Position numbers and translations under genes: made by a program. Below the pieces are notes generated by a model that was not told the DNA's origin, searched no databases, and saw only the letters and a list, made by a program, of their open reading frames with translations. A stretch of 54,440 nt of DNA from positions 1 to 54,440 of IMG/VR virus record IMGVR_UViG_3300022602_000130; one strand, written 5' to 3'. How positions within the stretch are numbered: position 1 is the stretch's first letter; each line of letters starts with the position of its first letter. Below are positions 7,165 to 15,541 of this stretch, one piece after another. This DNA is from a virus.

Positions 7165-8163
7165 ATGGAAATTACTGACCAAATATTGGCACATTTGCCG
7201 TGGAAAAAGAAGTCTACTCCCAGTGGGTGGATTAGCTTTAACGCGCCTTGTTGCCACCATTTAGGTCATAGTGCCGACACCCGTGGTCGTGGTGGCGTTC
7301 ATCCTACCCCAGAAGGCGGTATAAATTATCATTGCTTTAATTGCCACTATACATGCAGTTGGCAACCTGGTCGTCGTCTGTCTTATAAAATGCGCCGTTG
7401 GATGTCTTGGCTTGGCATGGGCGAAGATGCAATTAATCGCCTTGCACTTTTTGCAATAAGTCAAGAAACCACAGAACCAATCGCCATTGAACCTCGTGAG
7501 TTGCCAACATACGAACCACGCGACCCTTGTCCTGGTCGTCCAATTACAAGTTGGCTTAATGATGGATACATCAACGAAGAGGATTATAATAGCCTTGAAG
7601 CTGCTATCAACTATCTTGATGCTCGTGGTTTTAGCGATAAACTGCATGAGTTCTATTGGACTGATGACGCAGCATTGCGGAACCGTGTGCTTGTTCCATT
7701 TACTTGGAAAAACAAGCCTATGGGTTTTAGTGGTCGTCTGTTTGAAGATGGCAAAAAGAAAATCAAATACTTTTCTAACTATCCAAGCAATATGGTATGG
7801 GGTTATGACCGTCAGCACAAGGACGCAAAGTTTTGCATCGTTGTTGAAGGATTGCTTGATGCAGTTGCAATCAACGCAATTGCTATTTGCAGCAACGAAG
7901 TAAATGATGTGCAAGCAGAAACTATTGAAACACTTGACCGTGATATCATTGTTGTGCCTGACCGTGATGCGGCTGGCATGGCTATGGTCAATGCTGCACT
8001 AAAATATGGATGGGGAGTAGCATTTCCAGAATGGGAAAGCGGCATTAAAGACACTGCTGACGCTGTTGCTAAGTATGGTCAGTTGTTTACTATGCGCAGC
8101 ATTCTTGAAAATGTACATACTAGTAGTTTAAAAATTCAACTCCATTCAAAAAAATGGTTTTGA
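7165..8163 (+). CDS. DNA primase (zinc ribbon + TOPRIM), T4 gp61-like
   Basis: A 332-residue protein. A zinc-binding region at residues 29-64 has Cys29-x2-His32 and Cys57-x2-Cys60. A TOPRIM core follows, with IVVEGLLDAVA near 226 (conserved Glu) and VVPDRDAAG near 263 (Asp-x-Asp). Together these define a DnaG/gp61-type primase that makes RNA primers for lagging-strand synthesis. The replicative helicase gene follows 31 bp later, so the two form a primosome pair. There is no ribosome binding site; the promoter predicts a leaderless message. A 217-residue antisense ORF overlaps it and is treated as a shadow. Confidence 0.88.
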   Translation: MEITDQILAHLPWKKKSTPSGWISFNAPCCHHLGHSADTRGRGGVHPTPEGGINYHCFNCHYTCSWQPGRRLSYKMRRWMSWLGMGEDAINRLALFAISQETTEPIAIEPRELPTYEPRDPCPGRPITSWLNDGYINEEDYNSLEAAINYLDARGFSDKLHEFYWTDDAALRNRVLVPFTWKNKPMGFSGRLFEDGKKKIKYFSNYPSNMVWGYDRQHKDAKFCIVVEGLLDAVAINAIAICSNEVNDVQAETIETLDRDIIVVPDRDAAGMAMVNAALKYGWGVAFPEWESGIKDTADAVAKYGQLFTMRSILENVHTSSLKIQLHSKKWF

Positions 8164-8188
8164 CATTAGTATGACATTAGGATATAAT
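8160..8188 (+). promoter_or_regulatory. Sigma70-type promoter, leaderless placement
   Basis: TTGACA (8160-8165), 17-bp spacer, TATAAT (8183-8188). The -10 ends 7 nt before the helicase ATG at 8195. The nonamer TGACATTAG occurs twice in tandem, once across the -35 and once in the spacer. Confidence 0.88.
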
Positions 8189-8194
8189 TACTAA

Positions 8195-9601
8195 ATGGCA
8201 AAATCTTATGATACAGCAGTTCAAAAACTATTCATTGAAATGATGTTAAGTGACCCACAAAGTTATGTGCGTGTCCAGAATATCTTTAATCCAAATAACT
8301 TTGACCGCAGTTTGCAAAGTGCCGCGAAGTTCATTAAAGAACATTGTGAAAAGCATGTTATCATGCCACTACATGAACAGATTAATGCTGCAACAAGCAA
8401 CGGTTTCCAACCTATACCTGGCATGACCGAAGAACATACTGGCTGGTTTTTGAGTGAATTTGAAGGTTTTACTAAACAAAAAGAATTAGAACGTGCAATC
8501 CTTAAAGCCGCTGATATGTTGGAAAAGGGTGACTTTGATCCAGTTGAAAAGATTATCAAAGATGCAGTCCAAATCAGTTTGACTAAAGACCTTGGCACTG
8601 ATTACTTTGAAGACCCTATTGCTCGTCTTACAAAGATTAAAGATAATAATGGTCAAACCAGCACAGGTTGGAATACACTTGACCAGAAGTTGTATGGCGG
8701 TTTCAATCGTGGTGAATTGAACATTTTTGCTGGTGGTTCGGGTTCGGGTAAGTCACTGTTCATGCAGAATATCGCATGTAATTGGGTATTGGCCGGTCTT
8801 AACGGCGTTTATATCACACTTGAATTGAGTGAAGAGTTGACTGCTATGCGCATTGATGGCATGTTGACCAATACACCATCTAAAGATATTTTTAAAAGCA
8901 TTGAAGATATTGAAGTCAAAGTTAAAATGCTTGGTAAAAAGAGTGGACGATTGCAAATCAAATATCTACCAGCACAAAGCAATATCAATGATGTCCGTGC
9001 TTATATCAAAGAACTGCAAATTCGCAGTGGTCGTCGTGTTGACTTTGTTATGATTGATTATCTTGATTTGCTTATGCCAGTGAGTGCAAAAGTTAGCCCA
9101 AGTGACCTATTTGTTAAAGACAAGTATGTATCGGAAGAAATTCGTAACTTTGCAAAGGAAATGGACATTCTGCTTGTCACAGCATCACAGTTGAACCGTG
9201 CATCCGTAGAAGAAGTAGAGTTTGACCATTCGCATATCAGTGGTGGTATTTCCAAGATTAATACTGCCGATAATCTGTTTGGCATCTTTACAAGTCGCAG
9301 TATGCGTGAACATGGCAAGTATCAATTACAGCTTATGAAGACTCGTAGTAGTAGTGGCGTTGGTCAAAAGATTGAACTTGAGTTTGATATTGATAGTTTG
9401 CGTATCCGTGATTTAGCAGAAGATGCTGAATATCAACAGTTTAAGAAACAAAGCAGCAGTATCTTTGCAAGCATCAAGAGTGGCAGCAGCGTAAAACCAA
9501 CTACAGAAGCAGTGCCAGAAGATCAACCAGGTAAAATTGTTGCTGATGTCAATAGCAGTGCATTAAAACAAATGCTAAACAATCTTAAGCAGAAGAGTTA
9601 A
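8195..9601 (+). CDS. Replicative DNA helicase, DnaB/gp41 family
   Basis: A 468-residue protein. The N-terminal helical domain is followed by a RecA-like ATPase: Walker A GGSGSGKS at about 179-186 and Walker B VMIDYLD near 285-291. ITLELSEE and LLVTASQLNR are the DnaB-family motifs 1a and 3/4. It unwinds DNA at the fork and recruits the primase encoded next door. The message is predicted to be leaderless. The 3' end overlaps the convergent polymerase gene by 17 bases. The C-terminal 50 residues are linker-like (QSSSIFASIKSGSS) with a terminal helix that may bind a partner. Confidence 0.92.
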   Translation: MAKSYDTAVQKLFIEMMLSDPQSYVRVQNIFNPNNFDRSLQSAAKFIKEHCEKHVIMPLHEQINAATSNGFQPIPGMTEEHTGWFLSEFEGFTKQKELERAILKAADMLEKGDFDPVEKIIKDAVQISLTKDLGTDYFEDPIARLTKIKDNNGQTSTGWNTLDQKLYGGFNRGELNIFAGGSGSGKSLFMQNIACNWVLAGLNGVYITLELSEELTAMRIDGMLTNTPSKDIFKSIEDIEVKVKMLGKKSGRLQIKYLPAQSNINDVRAYIKELQIRSGRRVDFVMIDYLDLLMPVSAKVSPSDLFVKDKYVSEEIRNFAKEMDILLVTASQLNRASVEEVEFDHSHISGGISKINTADNLFGIFTSRSMREHGKYQLQLMKTRSSSGVGQKIELEFDIDSLRIRDLAEDAEYQQFKKQSSSIFASIKSGSSVKPTTEAVPEDQPGKIVADVNSSALKQMLNNLKQKS

Positions 9602-11288
9602 ACTTTTCTAATTTTAATGTGCGCACATTTTGACATTCAATATACTGACTGCCATTGCTTGTTTTGACTTTGCCTACACCACACACAACATCATAGTCGT
9701 GATATGCAACTGGACCTTTTACCAATAGGTCAATATATTTTCCGTTACCAACACCAAGGGTAAGAAAGGTGATATACTTCCCGCCTTCTCCCTTGAATAC
9801 GCGACCATTGGCAACAAGACCAGCAAATTCAAAACGGTCAAGATACTGATTATTGCAATAAAAACCTGGTAAAAACTCTGCATCGCCCCACCATCCATAT
9901 TTTCTATATTCATATATAGGGTCATTTAGTAAGCTATAATTATATCCAAGTTCACGCAAATCCCAACCAGCGCGTTTGGCTTCATTTTTATAAACCCAAC
10001 GGCGATAGCTGCCTTCGCAATGCTTAAGATATGCTGCCCAAAATGGTTTTGGGTTGTGTGCTTTTTGATATGCAAGTGCCCAAATCAATCTCCCAAGATT
10101 TACAGCGTGTGCACGGCATAGCCCAAAGTTTCCAAGTTGATATAGTTCATCTATAATTTCTGTTTTATTTGGATGTGTGCCCATGCGGTGCATAAACTCA
10201 TAGACTTTTTCTTCATTCTTTTTTGCAAATGCACGACGATACATATCTGCCTCATACATATCACAGCCAATTAGTTTGCTTATCTTCTTAATAGCATCAT
10301 CTTCATATACAATGCTTTCTTCTAACCGCTGTTCTGTCCAGTCATGGAAGAAACTGGCTTTTTGACGACCAGTAGTTGCAACAGGGCGTATAAGTGCTGT
10401 TGCAAATACACAATCGCTGCGTGACTTTGGTTGTATTGCACGGAACAATCGGCGCATTGCTGGTGATTCACCTTGTGTTACACCTAATACATCGCCGTTA
10501 CAAAGTAGGTTTATAGTCGCTTCATCATAATCAGGATAATCTTCTAATCCCATGTTTGGTTCTATTTCATAAAGTTGACTTAACCCACGATTGGCAAGTA
10601 TATCAACTTTTAGGTGTTCAAGGTCTTCTACTTCATGTTTGTCTAATAGGATTTGATTGTCAGCATTTATTAAACTTTTTGGTAGATTATGCTTGAACAC
10701 AAGTATGCCACCGCAGTGTTTGCTAATGGCTCGTTTCTTACCAAGCAACTTCTTTTCAATACGAATAGCTTCCCCTATGTCAATGTCAAGATCATCGTAT
10801 TTGAAGTTGCGTGGTAATTTTCCCTTTGCACCAAGTCGTCTTGCTGCTTCGCGCTTGGCGCTTTTTTCTTTAAATGTTACATAATTACTAATTCGTGCAC
10901 TCTTGCCAGGCCAGCGTTTAAATATGCGTTCCATTACTGTAGTTTGCGCCCAATGTGGATAATCTATATCAATATCTGGCAAGTCGTCACGGTGTGGATT
11001 TAAGAATCGTGACAGTGGTATATCCCATTTGATAGGATCGACATCTGTGATTCCTAATGCCCAACAAACCAAGCTACTGCCTGCACTGCCACGAGTCATA
11101 TGTGGTAGGTCAGCAGTCATATCTAATATTTCACGGATTTGTAGGAAGTAATCTGTAAATCGTAAACCCAAGATGATTTCTATTTCTTCAACAAGGCGGT
11201 CATTGTATGCCGCATCATCTGGTATTTGTCTTCTAAATTCTCGTAATAATTGTTCGCATTGTGCCTGTGCATTTTCTGGTAGTTTCAT
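9585..11288 (-). CDS. PHP-less DnaE-type DNA polymerase (Pol III alpha-like)
   Basis: A 567-residue protein, about half the length of bacterial DnaE. It begins at the palm: RGSAGSSLVCWALGITDVDP at 66-85, the catalytic PDIDIDY at 104-110 (Asp105, 107, 109), HCGG at 191-194, and HLKVDIL with the third Asp at 229. LCRAHAVNLGRLIWALAYQK lies further on, and the C-terminal 100 residues look like an OB-fold. The N-terminal PHP exonuclease domain is absent. It could polymerise DNA in replication or repair, perhaps with an exonuclease from elsewhere. Transcribed toward the helicase and divergent from the radical SAM genes. Confidence 0.82.
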   Translation of the reverse strand: MKLPENAQAQCEQLLREFRRQIPDDAAYNDRLVEEIEIILGLRFTDYFLQIREILDMTADLPHMTRGSAGSSLVCWALGITDVDPIKWDIPLSRFLNPHRDDLPDIDIDYPHWAQTTVMERIFKRWPGKSARISNYVTFKEKSAKREAARRLGAKGKLPRNFKYDDLDIDIGEAIRIEKKLLGKKRAISKHCGGILVFKHNLPKSLINADNQILLDKHEVEDLEHLKVDILANRGLSQLYEIEPNMGLEDYPDYDEATINLLCNGDVLGVTQGESPAMRRLFRAIQPKSRSDCVFATALIRPVATTGRQKASFFHDWTEQRLEESIVYEDDAIKKISKLIGCDMYEADMYRRAFAKKNEEKVYEFMHRMGTHPNKTEIIDELYQLGNFGLCRAHAVNLGRLIWALAYQKAHNPKPFWAAYLKHCEGSYRRWVYKNEAKRAGWDLRELGYNYSLLNDPIYEYRKYGWWGDAEFLPGFYCNNQYLDRFEFAGLVANGRVFKGEGGKYITFLTLGVGNGKYIDLLVKGPVAYHDYDVVCGVGKVKTSNGSQYIECQNVRTLKLEKFNSSA

Positions 11289-11352
11289 ATAATATTGCCT
11301 TTATTGCCTAAATGTGCCTATAATATAATAATTATCTTTGAAAAATTAGGTT

Positions 11353-11360
11353 AATAAATA
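11353..11360 (+). promoter_or_regulatory. Late-type promoter motif, near-leaderless placement
   Basis: AATAAATA ends 8 nt before the ATG at 11368. By the T4 late geometry the transcript would start at about 11366, leaving no room for a ribosome binding site. Confidence 0.55.
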
Positions 11361-11367
11361 TTTTAGA

Positions 11368-12519
11368 ATGAAATCAAATAATTTTTGTTATGAACCTTGG
11401 GTTGGGTTAGATATAGATAACTCTGGATTGATTAGACCATGCTGCAAATTTAATGTAAAAAGTGCAGAAGATTGGGAAAATTATAATATAAACCAGATTT
11501 CAATTGATGATTATAAAAAGAGCAATGGCTTAAACGCATTAAAAGAATCATTTTTAAATGGTGATAAACCAGTAGCATGTGAGCGTTGTTGGAAAGACGA
11601 AGAAGCAAATTACCCAAGTAAACGTCAAATGGATTATGAACGTTGGAAATCAGAATTTGATGGATTTGATATTACTACATCCGATACATTATTATTGACT
11701 CTTCCACTTGGAAACACTTGTAATTTAAAATGCAGAATTTGTAGCCCAAATTCAAGCAGTAGTTGGAAAAAAGAATTTCAAGATATCTATAATATAAAGT
11801 ATAAAGTAACTAATTGGGAAAATGATGATTCAATATGGCAATCGTTGTTAGATATGACAGATAATATATTAGAATTGCATTTGCATGGTGGTGAACCATT
11901 TTTATACGATAACAAAAAACATTTAGAAATTTTAGACAAGATTTGTAAATCACCTAATTCTAAAAAAATAAAGTTGCACTATAATACAAATGGCACTGTA
12001 TTTCCAGAACAAAAATATTGGGATATATTTGAAAAATTGGGATGGGTTGATATTCAACCTAGTATAGATGATATTGGTGCACGTTTTGAATATAATAGAA
12101 AAAATGCTGATTGGCATGTAGTTGAAGAAAACTTGATAAAATATAGAAATTATATAAATGATAGACCTAATATGCAGTTAAGCATTAGCACAACTGTAAG
12201 TGTGTTTACAATTTATTATCTTGATGAAATGTTTACTTATTTTATGGATAATGAACTACCAAAACCATGGTTAGGAAAATTATCTAAACCAGAATATTAT
12301 CGTTGTTCAATATTTCCAATTCAAGCCAAAGAAATAATCAAAAGCAAATTATCAAATAGCAAACATGAAGATTTACAAAATATAAGCAAATGGGTAGACT
12401 CAGATGACAGTTCTTTTTTAAATAAATTTAAAGAAAATATTAAATTACACGATAATTACAGAAAAGAATCGTTTGAAAAAGTATTTCCTGAAATATATCC
12501 TTGGTTATTTGAAACATGA
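11368..12519 (+). CDS. Radical SAM protein with N-terminal Cys cluster (twitch-type)
   Basis: A 383-residue protein. The radical SAM motif CNLKCRIC near residues 118-125 binds the 4Fe-4S cluster that cleaves S-adenosylmethionine. An N-terminal segment with C-Y-E-P-W, I-R-P-C-C-K-F and C-E-R-C-W (residues 7-75) resembles a twitch/SPASM-like auxiliary cluster site placed before the core. LHGGEPFLYD is the GGE motif. Such enzymes modify peptides, sugars or tRNA; no precursor peptide is visible nearby. The gene is strongly AT-rich and coupled by ATGA to a second radical SAM gene. Confidence 0.8.
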   Translation: MKSNNFCYEPWVGLDIDNSGLIRPCCKFNVKSAEDWENYNINQISIDDYKKSNGLNALKESFLNGDKPVACERCWKDEEANYPSKRQMDYERWKSEFDGFDITTSDTLLLTLPLGNTCNLKCRICSPNSSSSWKKEFQDIYNIKYKVTNWENDDSIWQSLLDMTDNILELHLHGGEPFLYDNKKHLEILDKICKSPNSKKIKLHYNTNGTVFPEQKYWDIFEKLGWVDIQPSIDDIGARFEYNRKNADWHVVEENLIKYRNYINDRPNMQLSISTTVSVFTIYYLDEMFTYFMDNELPKPWLGKLSKPEYYRCSIFPIQAKEIIKSKLSNSKHEDLQNISKWVDSDDSSFLNKFKENIKLHDNYRKESFEKVFPEIYPWLFET

Positions 12520-13526
12520 TCCAGATAGAAAAAATACAACATCTTCACATGGAATTCAGCAGTTTATGTAATGCTCGCTGTCCACTATGCCCAAGAAATT
12601 TATATGGATATCCATATAATCGTGGATATGAAGAAACAAATTTATCGTTGGCACTCATACAAAAATCATTTAGCCCACAGTTTATAAAACAATTAGGTAT
12701 GATTTTAGTTAATGGAAATTTTGGTGATTTTACTGCTAATTTAGAAAGTATAGATATACTAAAATATTTTAAAAAACATAATCCAAGTTTATTTGTGCAA
12801 ATAAGCACAAATGGCAGTGCAAGAAATGCTGAATTTTGGACTGAACTTGGAAAGTTTAAAAATACAAGAACAGAATTTTGTTTAGATGGACTTGAAGATA
12901 CGCATCATCTATATCGTCAAGATACAGATTTCAATAAAATTATAGAAAATGCCAAAACTTATATGGCTTCTGGTGGTTTTGCTATATGGAAAATGATTAA
13001 ATTTGACCATAATAAACACCAAATTAAAGAGGCGAAACAAAAAAGTATTGAGTATGGATTTCGCAGTTTTAATTTACAAGATCATGGTAGAAATAGTGGA
13101 CCAGTTTTTGATCGTAAAGGGAATTTAGTGCATGTTATGGGTGATTGGAATGCAAGCACTGATATTGAAGAAATAATAGAGTTTCATGGTCAACCAGACA
13201 ACAAGTTTAACTTTCCGCCTTATGATCCAAATAGAACAATAAGTTGTGGCACAAAAAATAAAAGATCAATTTATATTGCAGCCGATGGCAGAGTTTATCC
13301 ATGTTGTTTTACAGGATTTTCACCTCATTCTTATAATAAAGGATGGCACGGATTTATTAATAAACAAATAGCACCATTGGTTAAAAATAATAGTTTACAT
13401 GAAAATACACTTGAAGAAGCTATAGGTTGGTTCAGTAAAGTTGAATCGGCTTGGACTAAAACAAGTATAGAAGATGGTCGCTTAATACAGTGCGACATTA
13501 CTTGTGGTAAATTGGAAACAGCTTAA
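12516..13526 (+). CDS. Radical SAM protein with SPASM-like C-terminus
   Basis: A 336-residue protein. CNARCPLC at residues 18-25 is the radical SAM cluster motif. The C-terminal part has ISCGTKNKR, GRVYPCCFTG and CDITCG, a spacing typical of SPASM auxiliary-cluster domains. The core includes FCLDGLEDTHHLYRQ, the usual strand-turn region. The start overlaps the previous radical SAM gene (ATGA), so the two are made together and may act in sequence on one substrate. The substrate is unknown. It lies directly before virion genes, so modification of a virion protein or surface sugar is possible but only inferred. Confidence 0.8.
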   Translation: MIQIEKIQHLHMEFSSLCNARCPLCPRNLYGYPYNRGYEETNLSLALIQKSFSPQFIKQLGMILVNGNFGDFTANLESIDILKYFKKHNPSLFVQISTNGSARNAEFWTELGKFKNTRTEFCLDGLEDTHHLYRQDTDFNKIIENAKTYMASGGFAIWKMIKFDHNKHQIKEAKQKSIEYGFRSFNLQDHGRNSGPVFDRKGNLVHVMGDWNASTDIEEIIEFHGQPDNKFNFPPYDPNRTISCGTKNKRSIYIAADGRVYPCCFTGFSPHSYNKGWHGFINKQIAPLVKNNSLHENTLEEAIGWFSKVESAWTKTSIEDGRLIQCDITCGKLETA

Positions 13527-13531
13527 AAAAC

Positions 13532-13539
13532 CCTAAATA
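13532..13539 (+). promoter_or_regulatory. Late-type promoter motif CCTAAATA
   Basis: CCTAAATA followed by a TTTTGGAG ribosome binding site (about 541-548) and the TTG start at 13559. The core TAAATA is shared with the other late-type motifs in the window. Confidence 0.5.
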
Positions 13540-13558
13540 ATTTTGGAGTACTACTATT

Positions 13559-13807
13559 TTGCGCAAACAAACCCGTTCTATTCTTGACGAACTTAGTTCA
13601 ATGACTGTTAGTCAAAATAATGGTTTGGTTTTAGAAAGCCGTGCCAATCATATCATCAACAGTGCTATTAATTTGATTAATCAAATTCGTGAAACATATG
13701 ATACACCAGAAGCAGAAGAATTAGAACGCCGTTTATTGAATAGCATACGTACACAAGAACCGCAGAAATTTGTTCGTGGACTTCGTAAAATAAACGAAAG
13801 CAAATAA
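13559..13807 (+). CDS. Small helical phage protein of unknown function
   Basis: An 82-residue protein from a TTG start with GGAG 10 nt upstream. It is helical and charged: RSILDELSSM, INSAINLINQIRETY, EAEELERRLLNSI. A basic C-terminus follows. Its late-type promoter and position just before a highly expressed structural gene suggest a virion or assembly protein. No domain recognised. Confidence 0.7.
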   Translation: MRKQTRSILDELSSMTVSQNNGLVLESRANHIINSAINLINQIRETYDTPEAEELERRLLNSIRTQEPQKFVRGLRKINESK

Positions 13808-13837
13808 TACCATTATTGTGTTATTTCCCCCTTAAAA

Positions 13838-13845
13838 CATAAATA
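13838..13845 (+). promoter_or_regulatory. Late-type promoter motif CATAAATA
   Basis: CATAAATA about 40 bp upstream of the structural gene at 13886; a strong TTTTTGGAG site lies in the leader. Confidence 0.55.
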
Positions 13846-13885
13846 CCTTTAGCGTAATAATAACGCATATTTTTGGAGAAATAAA

Positions 13886-14326
13886 ATGGCAGATTTTTAT
13901 CGTGTAAATGGTTCAGTCGGTGCTGTCGGTGACGGCAAGGGCTTTATCTCAACTGCTGCAGGTGCAAGCTTTATTGGTAAGTTCCCAATTGCTCTTGCAA
14001 TCGTTATTCAAGACGGTAGCTTGAACAAGGCTAACCTACAGGCAGAACTTGGTGTTAACTATGCAGTTGAAGGCATTCTAAAGGCAATTGCTGCAAACAC
14101 TACAATTCTTGCTTACCAAGTTGAAGCAAACACTAACGGCAACCTTTCACTTCTACTTGAAGGTGCAGAAGGTCTTTCATCAACTGACGCAGGTATTGCT
14201 TCTACTGTTCAGAGCATGATCCGCAACGGTGGTAACGGTGCTGGTTACTATGGTAACAACAACGTTAACGCAAGTGGTTCAGTTGTTGTTAACAACGGTT
14301 TCCGTATCACATACGCTGGTTCCTAA
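13886..14326 (+). CDS. Abundant virion protein candidate
   Basis: A 146-residue protein rich in Gly, Ala, Asn and Val, with no charged clusters, ending NGFRITYAGS. Its codon choice differs sharply from neighbours: AAC, TAC, GCT and CTT dominate where nearby genes use AAT, TAT, GCA and TTA. It has its own late-type promoter, a strong GGAG site and a strong terminator, so it is a single-gene unit. These marks point to very high late expression, as for a tail-tube, decoration or fibre subunit. The exact role cannot be read from the sequence. Confidence 0.7.
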   Translation: MADFYRVNGSVGAVGDGKGFISTAAGASFIGKFPIALAIVIQDGSLNKANLQAELGVNYAVEGILKAIAANTTILAYQVEANTNGNLSLLLEGAEGLSSTDAGIASTVQSMIRNGGNGAGYYGNNNVNASGSVVVNNGFRITYAGS

Positions 14327-14353
14327 TACCAGTTGTGGGATACAACCTATTAG

Positions 14354-14381
14354 AGGGTGGGATTTTTCCCACCCTTTTTTA
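14354..14381 (+). terminator. Rho-independent terminator
   Basis: AGGGTGGG (14354-14361) pairs with CCCACCCT (14368-14375) over a 6-nt loop, followed by a run of six T. It ends the transcript of the abundant virion gene. Confidence 0.93.
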
Positions 14382-14397
14382 TTGTCTATATAGTAAT

Positions 14398-14760
14398 ATG
14401 ATAAGATGTTTTAGTTTAATAGATTTGGGAAACGAAATTAGTATTAATAAAAATTGGACAAGTCTATTACAATCAATAAGTTTATATTCTGATTTTGAAG
14501 TATTGGGTTACCCAAAAAAAATCTATCGTGATGTGGATGGATTAAATTTTGGAGAATCCTATAGTGGATTTCATAATGTATGGATATTTGACTTTGAAGA
14601 TAACAAAACAAGCGATACAAGTGAATTAGAAAAAATTATAAATCATGTTCCAATTATATGCGGACTTAATGAAACTATCAAAATGCCCCTTAAAGTTATA
14701 TTAACTGATACTATAAATAAAAATATCAGCCTTTTATTGATGAAATCAATTATTAAATAA
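14398..14760 (+). CDS. Phage protein of unknown function
   Basis: A 120-residue protein from ATG 14398. An in-frame GTG at 14335 would require reading through the terminator hairpin, so I reject it. The gene is AT-rich, with Ile, Asn and Ser frequent. A TATATA box at 14387-14392 ends 6 nt before the ATG, hinting at another leaderless start, but the -35 is poor. No domain recognised. Confidence 0.55.
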   Translation: MIRCFSLIDLGNEISINKNWTSLLQSISLYSDFEVLGYPKKIYRDVDGLNFGESYSGFHNVWIFDFEDNKTSDTSELEKIINHVPIICGLNETIKMPLKVILTDTINKNISLLLMKSIIK

Positions 14761-14781
14761 TAATGCTCTGTGGGGATTAGT

Positions 14782-15051
14782 ATGACTACCATTTATAAAA
14801 ACGAACGCGAAAGTTTGGAAGCACATGTTGATCTTTGTGCAGAGCGTTATGATAAAATGGAGAATAAAATGGATACTATGGAATTAAGACTTGCAAAAGT
14901 TGAGTCCATAGTCAGCGAGATCAAATCTATGTTGATCGAAAAAGAAACTTTGGCTTACAAAAAACTCGTTGGCATTGGCGTTGGCATTATTGGCTCACTA
15001 TTAACTACACTTGTAGGACTTGTAATTTATATTGCAAAATCGCATATTTAA
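14782..15051 (+). CDS. Coiled-coil protein with C-terminal membrane anchor (XhlA-like)
   Basis: An 89-residue protein from ATG 14782 with TGGGGAT upstream. Residues 5-60 form a charged heptad coiled coil (RYDKMENKMDTMELRLAKVE). Residues about 65-87 are a membrane segment (VGIGVGIIGSLLTTLVGLVIYIA). This coiled-coil plus C-terminal anchor resembles XhlA-type phage membrane proteins linked with lysis. The resemblance is by architecture only. It is not next to the hydrolase genes, which lie about 18 kb away. Confidence 0.6.
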   Translation: MTTIYKNERESLEAHVDLCAERYDKMENKMDTMELRLAKVESIVSEIKSMLIEKETLAYKKLVGIGVGIIGSLLTTLVGLVIYIAKSHI

Positions 15052-15080
15052 TTGACAAGTGTCACGCTGTCATCTATAAT
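15052..15080 (+). promoter_or_regulatory. Sigma70-type promoter, leaderless placement
   Basis: TTGACA (15052-15057), 17-bp spacer, TATAAT (15075-15080); the -10 ends 7 nt before ATG 15087. TGACA (15053-15057) / TGTCA (15068-15072) form a short inverted repeat. Confidence 0.88.
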
Positions 15081-15086
15081 TACAAT

Positions 15087-15521
15087 ATGAACAGCGAAAA
15101 ACACAACTTCAACAAAATTACGCAATTTATCACTGATTCTTACAACTCACTGCCTACAAAAGGCGTGATTGTTGTAAAGTCAGTGCGTAATGGTTTTATG
15201 GTCAATAATATCTTTGTTAAAGAAAACAGCGGTCAGTGGGTTGTTGAAAAAGATAAAATAACTGTTTCCAGTTTTAGACAACGCAGAATTGCTATTCTAT
15301 ATGCAGCATTGATAAGCAAAAAAAGAAGTGCAGACAGCAGCAAGATGTATGGTTTTGATCAGCAATTAGATATATGTTTAGAAGACAAAAACAATTATTC
15401 AATAAGAATTAAAAAATCAAATAATGCAGTTTTAGCTGATAGGCTTAGTAGAACAAAGAATGACCTTGAGTTATTAGATCAGCAATTGCGAGAATTAGAA
15501 AAAAGTCTCGGTTTGCAATAA
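15087..15521 (+). CDS. Conserved phage protein with C-terminal coiled coil
   Basis: A 144-residue protein. The N-terminal part is mixed alpha/beta (TKGVIVVKSVRNGFMVNN), and the last 35 residues are a coiled coil (ADRLSRTKNDLELLDQQLRE). I recall similar unknowns in T4-like marine phages. It is transcribed from a perfect sigma70 promoter with a leaderless start, unlike the late-type signals around it, so it is probably an early or middle gene embedded among virion genes. Confidence 0.75.
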   Translation: MNSEKHNFNKITQFITDSYNSLPTKGVIVVKSVRNGFMVNNIFVKENSGQWVVEKDKITVSSFRQRRIAILYAALISKKRSADSSKMYGFDQQLDICLEDKNNYSIRIKKSNNAVLADRLSRTKNDLELLDQQLRELEKSLGLQ

Positions 15522-15524
15522 ATA
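15517..15524 (+). promoter_or_regulatory. Late-type promoter motif AATAAATA
   Basis: AATAAATA overlaps the stop codon of the previous gene and precedes the structural gene at 15542, with AAGGA in the leader. Confidence 0.5.
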
Positions 15525-15541
15525 ACTTAAACAAGGACATC

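Noticed and set aside
7261-7914. 217-residue minus-strand ORF inside the primase gene
   Set aside because: It lies wholly opposite a clear primase with zinc and TOPRIM motifs, has an unusual Cys/Thr/His-rich composition and no start signals.
14335-14400. GTG start for the gene at 14398
   Set aside because: Translation from 14335 would run through the terminator hairpin of the preceding gene.
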